Shown here: in pieces, positions 59,599 to 64,000 of the stretch
How the letters are laid out: each line of letters starts with the position of its first letter
How positions within the stretch are numbered: position 1 is the first letter of the stretch
Source: Taeniopygia guttata
Lineage: Eukaryota > Chordata > Aves > Passeriformes > Estrildidae
NCBI RefSeq assembly: GCF_048771995.1
Contig: NC_133024.1
Span: 43,066,001-43,130,000, forward strand
Length of the DNA stretch: 64,000 nucleotides
Reading direction: 5' to 3'
Position numbers and translations under genes: made by a program
Notes under the pieces: generated by a model
Databases searched by the model: none
What the model saw: only the letters and a program-made list of their open reading frames with translations
What the model was told of the DNA's origin: nothing

Positions 59599-62500
59599 TC
59601 CTTGTGCCAGCAGACATACCTATGGAGGAGCCTGATATGTCTGGGGATGGTGAATCACTGTAAACCTACAAATCAATTAAAAATCCATAACTTGTGGGCG
59701 TCTGATTGATGCAGCCCGTGTTCTCTCCTTGTCCCAAGCAGAGCGAGTTATGAATGTATCTACACATCTGTTTTATTTGCATTCAGAATTCAATGCATCA
59801 AGCACTATACCTTGATGGACCCTAGCTGTGTTCCACTGCTGGGAAAATGCATGGAGGAAGCTGGCAGGGAAGCTGGCAGGGCCAAGGGTGTGTGGAGGAT
59901 CCCAGTCCAGGCAGGGCCGACAGAGGTGTTGCGGCCAGGCCAAGAATGGCTCCATAGCAGGAGTGTAGGGAGGGGTGTGGCCCCCGGCATGGCTTCAGAG
60001 GTGAGGCAGGCAAGAACACATGAGGTCCAGGGTGGGGTGGAGGAGTAGCATGTGTGCTAGCAAAACTCCCAGGTCCTGGCTCCATGCCCAGAAAATGACA
60101 AAGAGGGAACCAGGAAAGGACCTACCAAATGACCTTATGTGGGAAACATAATTATGGCTCCAGCGTGGGCCGTGGTGATAACTTGCTGGTACAAGGTGAG
60201 GTGGAAGCAACAGTGAGGGTGGAACACAACAGGCTATGAGGAAGGCAAACGTGTGGAGAGATTGAGTATGAGATTAGGAAGATGCCAGCTAAGTGTAGTC
60301 TGATGTTAAAGCACAATTTTAAATTGGAACTTTGAGCATCCAGACCCAATAATCACCAGCATCAGTGATTAGAGGGAGAGTCAGAGAGACTGCTGAAAAG
60401 GATGAGACAGCTGCAGATATCACTTGCACAGAGATGCAATGCCTAATGTGACAAAGCCTACTAGTTGACCCAGCAACATACTGGAAGTAACTTTGAACTG
60501 GGAAATACTTTTGAATAGGTCATTGATTTGTGTCATGAACGTAAAGTATTGACCCAGTTGTGCAAGGCTTCAGCTCCACTCTAGTGGATGATCAAACCAG
60601 AGTGACTCTTAAAATATTTGGGTGCATGAGAATCACACAGCGTAGGTATAAGAAAGTAACCAGGAGATTAGAAAGACCATTAGAGACCTCTAGAACTGTG
60701 AAGGAAAACCCAAAAGAAAGAGCAAGTCTTCGTCGCTGGCTTTCAGCCCACTTAAAATCTTTTACTGGATTTTTAATTCATATTACTTAATGACATATAA
60801 TTCTCTGTCATTGCTCTTAGAATGACATTTCATTTAACAAAAAAATAGTAAACATCAAATTGTTTTAATGCCTTTATTCCACTAGGCATGAAGATTAATC
60901 AAGATTACACCAGTAAAATCTATACTTGTAATTCAACATGGATCAAAAATTTTGAACTCAGGCCTATCTGGAAAAAGAGCTTAGGCTTCCAAATATGGAG
61001 GATGCCCTCCTGCTATTGTGTATTATTAGTGTATTTAAGAAACACAACTTGGGTAGATGATTTGCACGACCAGGCTATGCAGTGATAAAGCAGGTGTTTT
61101 CCTTCCAGTGAAAATGATCCAACAAAGTAATTCTAACACTCTCTAACTGCCTGAGTTAAGGGTAAAAGCAGTTTATGTATACCGAGATATTTGCAAGGTG
61201 GCTGAGTAGCTTGTTACATGGAGATCTACTTAACCATCTACTTACCCTCAGTAATTTGTTAGTAACTTGATGAAAGAAGATCTTGTTTCTGTGCAAAGTG
61301 ATTGTCAATTGCAAGCATTGTTAAGTAACAATACCGCTGTATTGTATTCATGTGGTGATAACCTAAACTACTCTTCAAAGTACAAGGCAATGGAACCATT
61401 GAGGATTTTTCTTCTATCTAGTCCTCAGTCCCCTGAATATGACTGTTTCACCCACTCCTCCTAACATTTCTTCCTGATAAAGAGATAAACCCCGTATTTC
61501 CAGTACAACTGCATATGTTTACTGAGTTTCTAGAGGATTTGAATATCTTTATTTAGTGTTCTTCGAGTCAAATTGCTAGTGCATTTTTTTCCATAATGTT
61601 TATTTGTATCTGTAGGAAGAGATTGCTTCTCTGTCACCATTACACATAGAAGCCTTTGCAGAATATTAATGAAATAAATTTATCTCACTAAATGGGACAT
61701 CAAGGCAGTTATCCATTTAAACATTCGTGAATGGTGACACTACAACAGATGTAGAGCTTCAATATATCAAAATATATATCCTAGTATGTAGCTGTACTAT
61801 GGATATTATAAGTGGCAAGTGAGATAAAAACTACTGTGGTATCTTAGAAAACACAGAACAACTTTATTGCTCTAATCTGAAGCTCTTGTAATACCAAAAT
61901 GACAAATTACTAAATAAGTGCATAAATAATTGTAAAATTATTTAAAAGCAAACCAGCACTGCCTTCGAAGGAGGCATTACCTCAGAAAGAAAAAAGTGGT
62001 TTTGTTTATTTTGAAACCCAAGAGAAGAGAGGAATGTATATATTACATACAGTTCTCATCTCTTGGTAAGTCCCAAAATCAGACCTTGAGTCAGAAGAAT
62101 GGTCTGTAAAGGCATGCAGATCTATATGACAAACACAACTTTTATGTCTTTACCGTGCACTGAGAAGCTCCTGTCATAATCTGTTCTGCCTACTTTCTTA
62201 TTTCTTTGTGTTTCTTTCCTTTTATTTTATTCTTTGTGTATTTACATCCTGCAGGGGCAAAATGATGTGGCTGAATGAACTGGATAATAAAACATGAACT
62301 TATGTTCAGAGAATGGTCTCCTGCTTCTGAAGAAAATCATGAAGTAAACCTAAGAAATTTATTTTGATGTAAATCTAAACCATTACTACAGCAAAATTTA
62401 TGCTTTGTTAAGATTAATCTTAGACCTCAAAATATGCAAGGAGAGCAAGCTTCAAAGTTGCTAGAGCAGCTTCTCTCTATTTAACAGGAAGAAGTTAACC

Positions 62501-62905
62501 CAACACAGGAATGCCAAATGAGACTGTTGAGATACTTCAAAATGTGAATGCTACTTGCACATTTAAGCTGCTAAAGACAATAGAAATGGTCATAAATATA
62601 CAGTGGAGACCTTTAAAAATCTTCAGCTCATAGAAAACTTAGCTGTTCACAAGACTTTTTATACTCTAAGTAGAGCTGCTTCCTGGCAGAAGTGTAGAAG
62701 AGTCTCTGTGAACCCATCCTCCACCACACTCCCTTGTAGTATGATGCCCAGCTACCAAAAATCAGGGAAATACATTGAATCCTATTGTTTTGTGTGGAAG
62801 CAGGGTTTGAGACCAGGTATTGCAAGGAATCATTTGCCTGAACTCCTTGTACAGTAGAGTTATGGCAAGCCTGTAATTCCTTTTAAAGATGCAATTTACT
62901 ATGTT
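59599..62905. other. Intergenic region
   Basis: No gene recognised. A moderately GC-rich stretch at 59.8-60.25 kb has no identity; the remainder is AT-rich. DDX10, the next gene expected from mammalian synteny, was not detected. Confidence 0.5.
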
Positions 62906-63825
62906 TATCACAGGATTAGCTGGGAGGAGCTGTTGACTCCCTCCAAGACAGGGAGGTCCTGCAGAGAGACCTGAACAAATTAGAGGGCTGGGCAATCACC
63001 AACCAGATGAAGTTCAACATGGGAAAGTTCTGGATTCTACACCTGGGATGGGGCAACCCTGGAAGTGCAGACTGGGAAATGAGATGCTGGAGAGCAGTGC
63101 CACACAGAGGGACCTGGGCGTCCTGGTCTGTGGCAAGTTGAACATGAGCCAGCAGTGCCCTGGCAGCCAGGAGGGCCAACCCTGTCCTGGGGGGCATCAG
63201 GCACAGCATGGCCAGCTGGGCAAGGGAGGGGATTGTCCTGCTCTGCTCTGCTCTGCTCTGCTCTGCTCTGCTCTGCTCTGCTCTGCTCTGGGGCGGCCTC
63301 ACCTCCAGTGCTGGGGGCAGTTCTGGGTGCCACCATATAAAAAAGACATTAAAGTATTAGAAAGTGTCCAAAGGAGGCCAATGTAGGTAAAGGGCCTGGA
63401 GGAGAAATCATATGAGGAGCAGTTGAAATCACTTGGTGTGTTCAACCTGGAGAAGAAGAGACTGAGAGGAGACCCCATTTCATTCTGCAATGTCCTTGTG
63501 AGGGGAAGAGGAGGGGCAGGCACTGATCTCTGCTCTGTGGTGACCAGTGACAGGACCCAAGGGAATGGCCTGAAGTTGTGTTAGGGGAGGTTTGGATTTG
63601 ATATTAGAAAAAGGTTCTTCACCCAGAGAGTGGTTGGGCACTGCAACAGGCTCCCCTGGGAAGAGGTCACAGCACCAGCCTGGCAGAGTTCAAGAAATGT
63701 TTGGACAGTGCTGAGACTTGCGGTGTGACTCTTGGGAATAGTGCTGTGCAGGGCTAGAGTTGGACTCAATGCTTTGGGTCCCTCCCAACTCAGATTATGC
63801 TGTAATTGTGTGATTCTGTGATTTA
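62906..63825 (+). mobile_element. CR1 LINE 3' fragment with internal pentamer expansion
   Basis: The best-preserved CR1 in the window. It has 'ctgcagagagacctgaacaa', 'gatgaagttcaacatgggaa', 'agggacctgggcgtcctggt', 'aacatgagccagcagtgccc', 'ggagaagaagagactgagag', 'ttggatttgatattagaaaa' and a final 'gtgattctgtga'. A CTCTG pentamer run at 63238-63290 replaces normal CR1 sequence. No intact frame. Confidence 0.93.
63238..63290. repeat. (CTCTG)n inside CR1
   Basis: About ten perfect CTCTG units flanked on both sides by CR1 sequence. Confidence 0.97.
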
Positions 63826-64000
63826 CAAAGGGTTTCCTTGCTGTCTAGAAAGAACATTATTTTTTCAGTGGCTTATTTTTCACTACATTTTTCAAAATTT
63901 GAATTGATGTTCATGTCCTTCATGAATTACAGTGTATCACCAAAGCCTTAATTTTGCAAAGCATCAATCCATACTGTCTAAGAACTGACACTGATTGTTT

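Noticed and set aside
59222..59709. Frames of 131-141 residues through the pentamer tract
   Set aside because: Pure simple-repeat translation on both strands.
45900..64000. First exon of DDX10 (expected neighbour) or another gene
   Set aside because: No DEAD-box motifs, CpG island or plausible exon pair was seen. The region holds repeats and AT-rich sequence.

Overview
The window is vertebrate nuclear DNA from a bird, probably a passerine. The evidence is: CR1 LINE 3' ends closing in the avian ATTCTRTG tail, avian-type endogenous retrovirus LTRs, almost no SINEs, and large introns. The gene order also fits the POGLUT3-EXPH5 neighbourhood known from human 11q22. There are no prokaryotic features. 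Species and chromosome cannot be fixed from the sequence alone.

Layout, left to right. 1-4323 is the start of POGLUT3 intron 1, running off the left edge. 4324-4558 is the first coding exon of POGLUT3 (minus strand), inside a CpG island of about 4.1-4.96 kb. 5-10.1 kb is intergenic sequence with one CR1 copy and the 3' UTR side of EXPH5. 10114-45210 is a complete EXPH5 gene (exophilin-5/Slac2-b) on the minus strand. I resolved six core coding exons whose splice phases agree throughout: 45092-45210, 27373-27530, 23064-23208, 18428-18503, 16987-17113 and 10114-15404. Together they encode 1971 residues. A seventh, in-frame 93-nt exon at 33709-33801 can be inserted between the two halves of the Rab27-binding domain. 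The EXPH5 promoter CpG island is at about 44.5-45.85 kb. 45.9-64 kb is a gene desert upstream of EXPH5, with CR1 copies, one probable LTR and several simple repeats. The next gene expected from synteny (DDX10) does not begin here.

The EXPH5 introns hold two LTRs flanking a short non-coding interior (about 25.07-26.84 kb), a CpG-bearing solo LTR (about 31.1-31.78 kb), a separate intragenic CpG island (29.05-29.41 kb), a 36-bp minisatellite (38005-38578), a near-perfect 26-bp inverted repeat (43825-43880) and an old MIR-like SINE.

The two genes are not an operon and share no pathway. POGLUT3 is an ER protein O-glucosyltransferase. EXPH5 is a Rab27 effector for vesicle trafficking and exocytosis. 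The most interesting observations are the in-frame extra exon in the EXPH5 Rab-binding domain, the intragenic CpG island as a possible second promoter, and three striking repeats: the 36-bp minisatellite, a perfect 306-bp pentanucleotide tract and the intronic hairpin.
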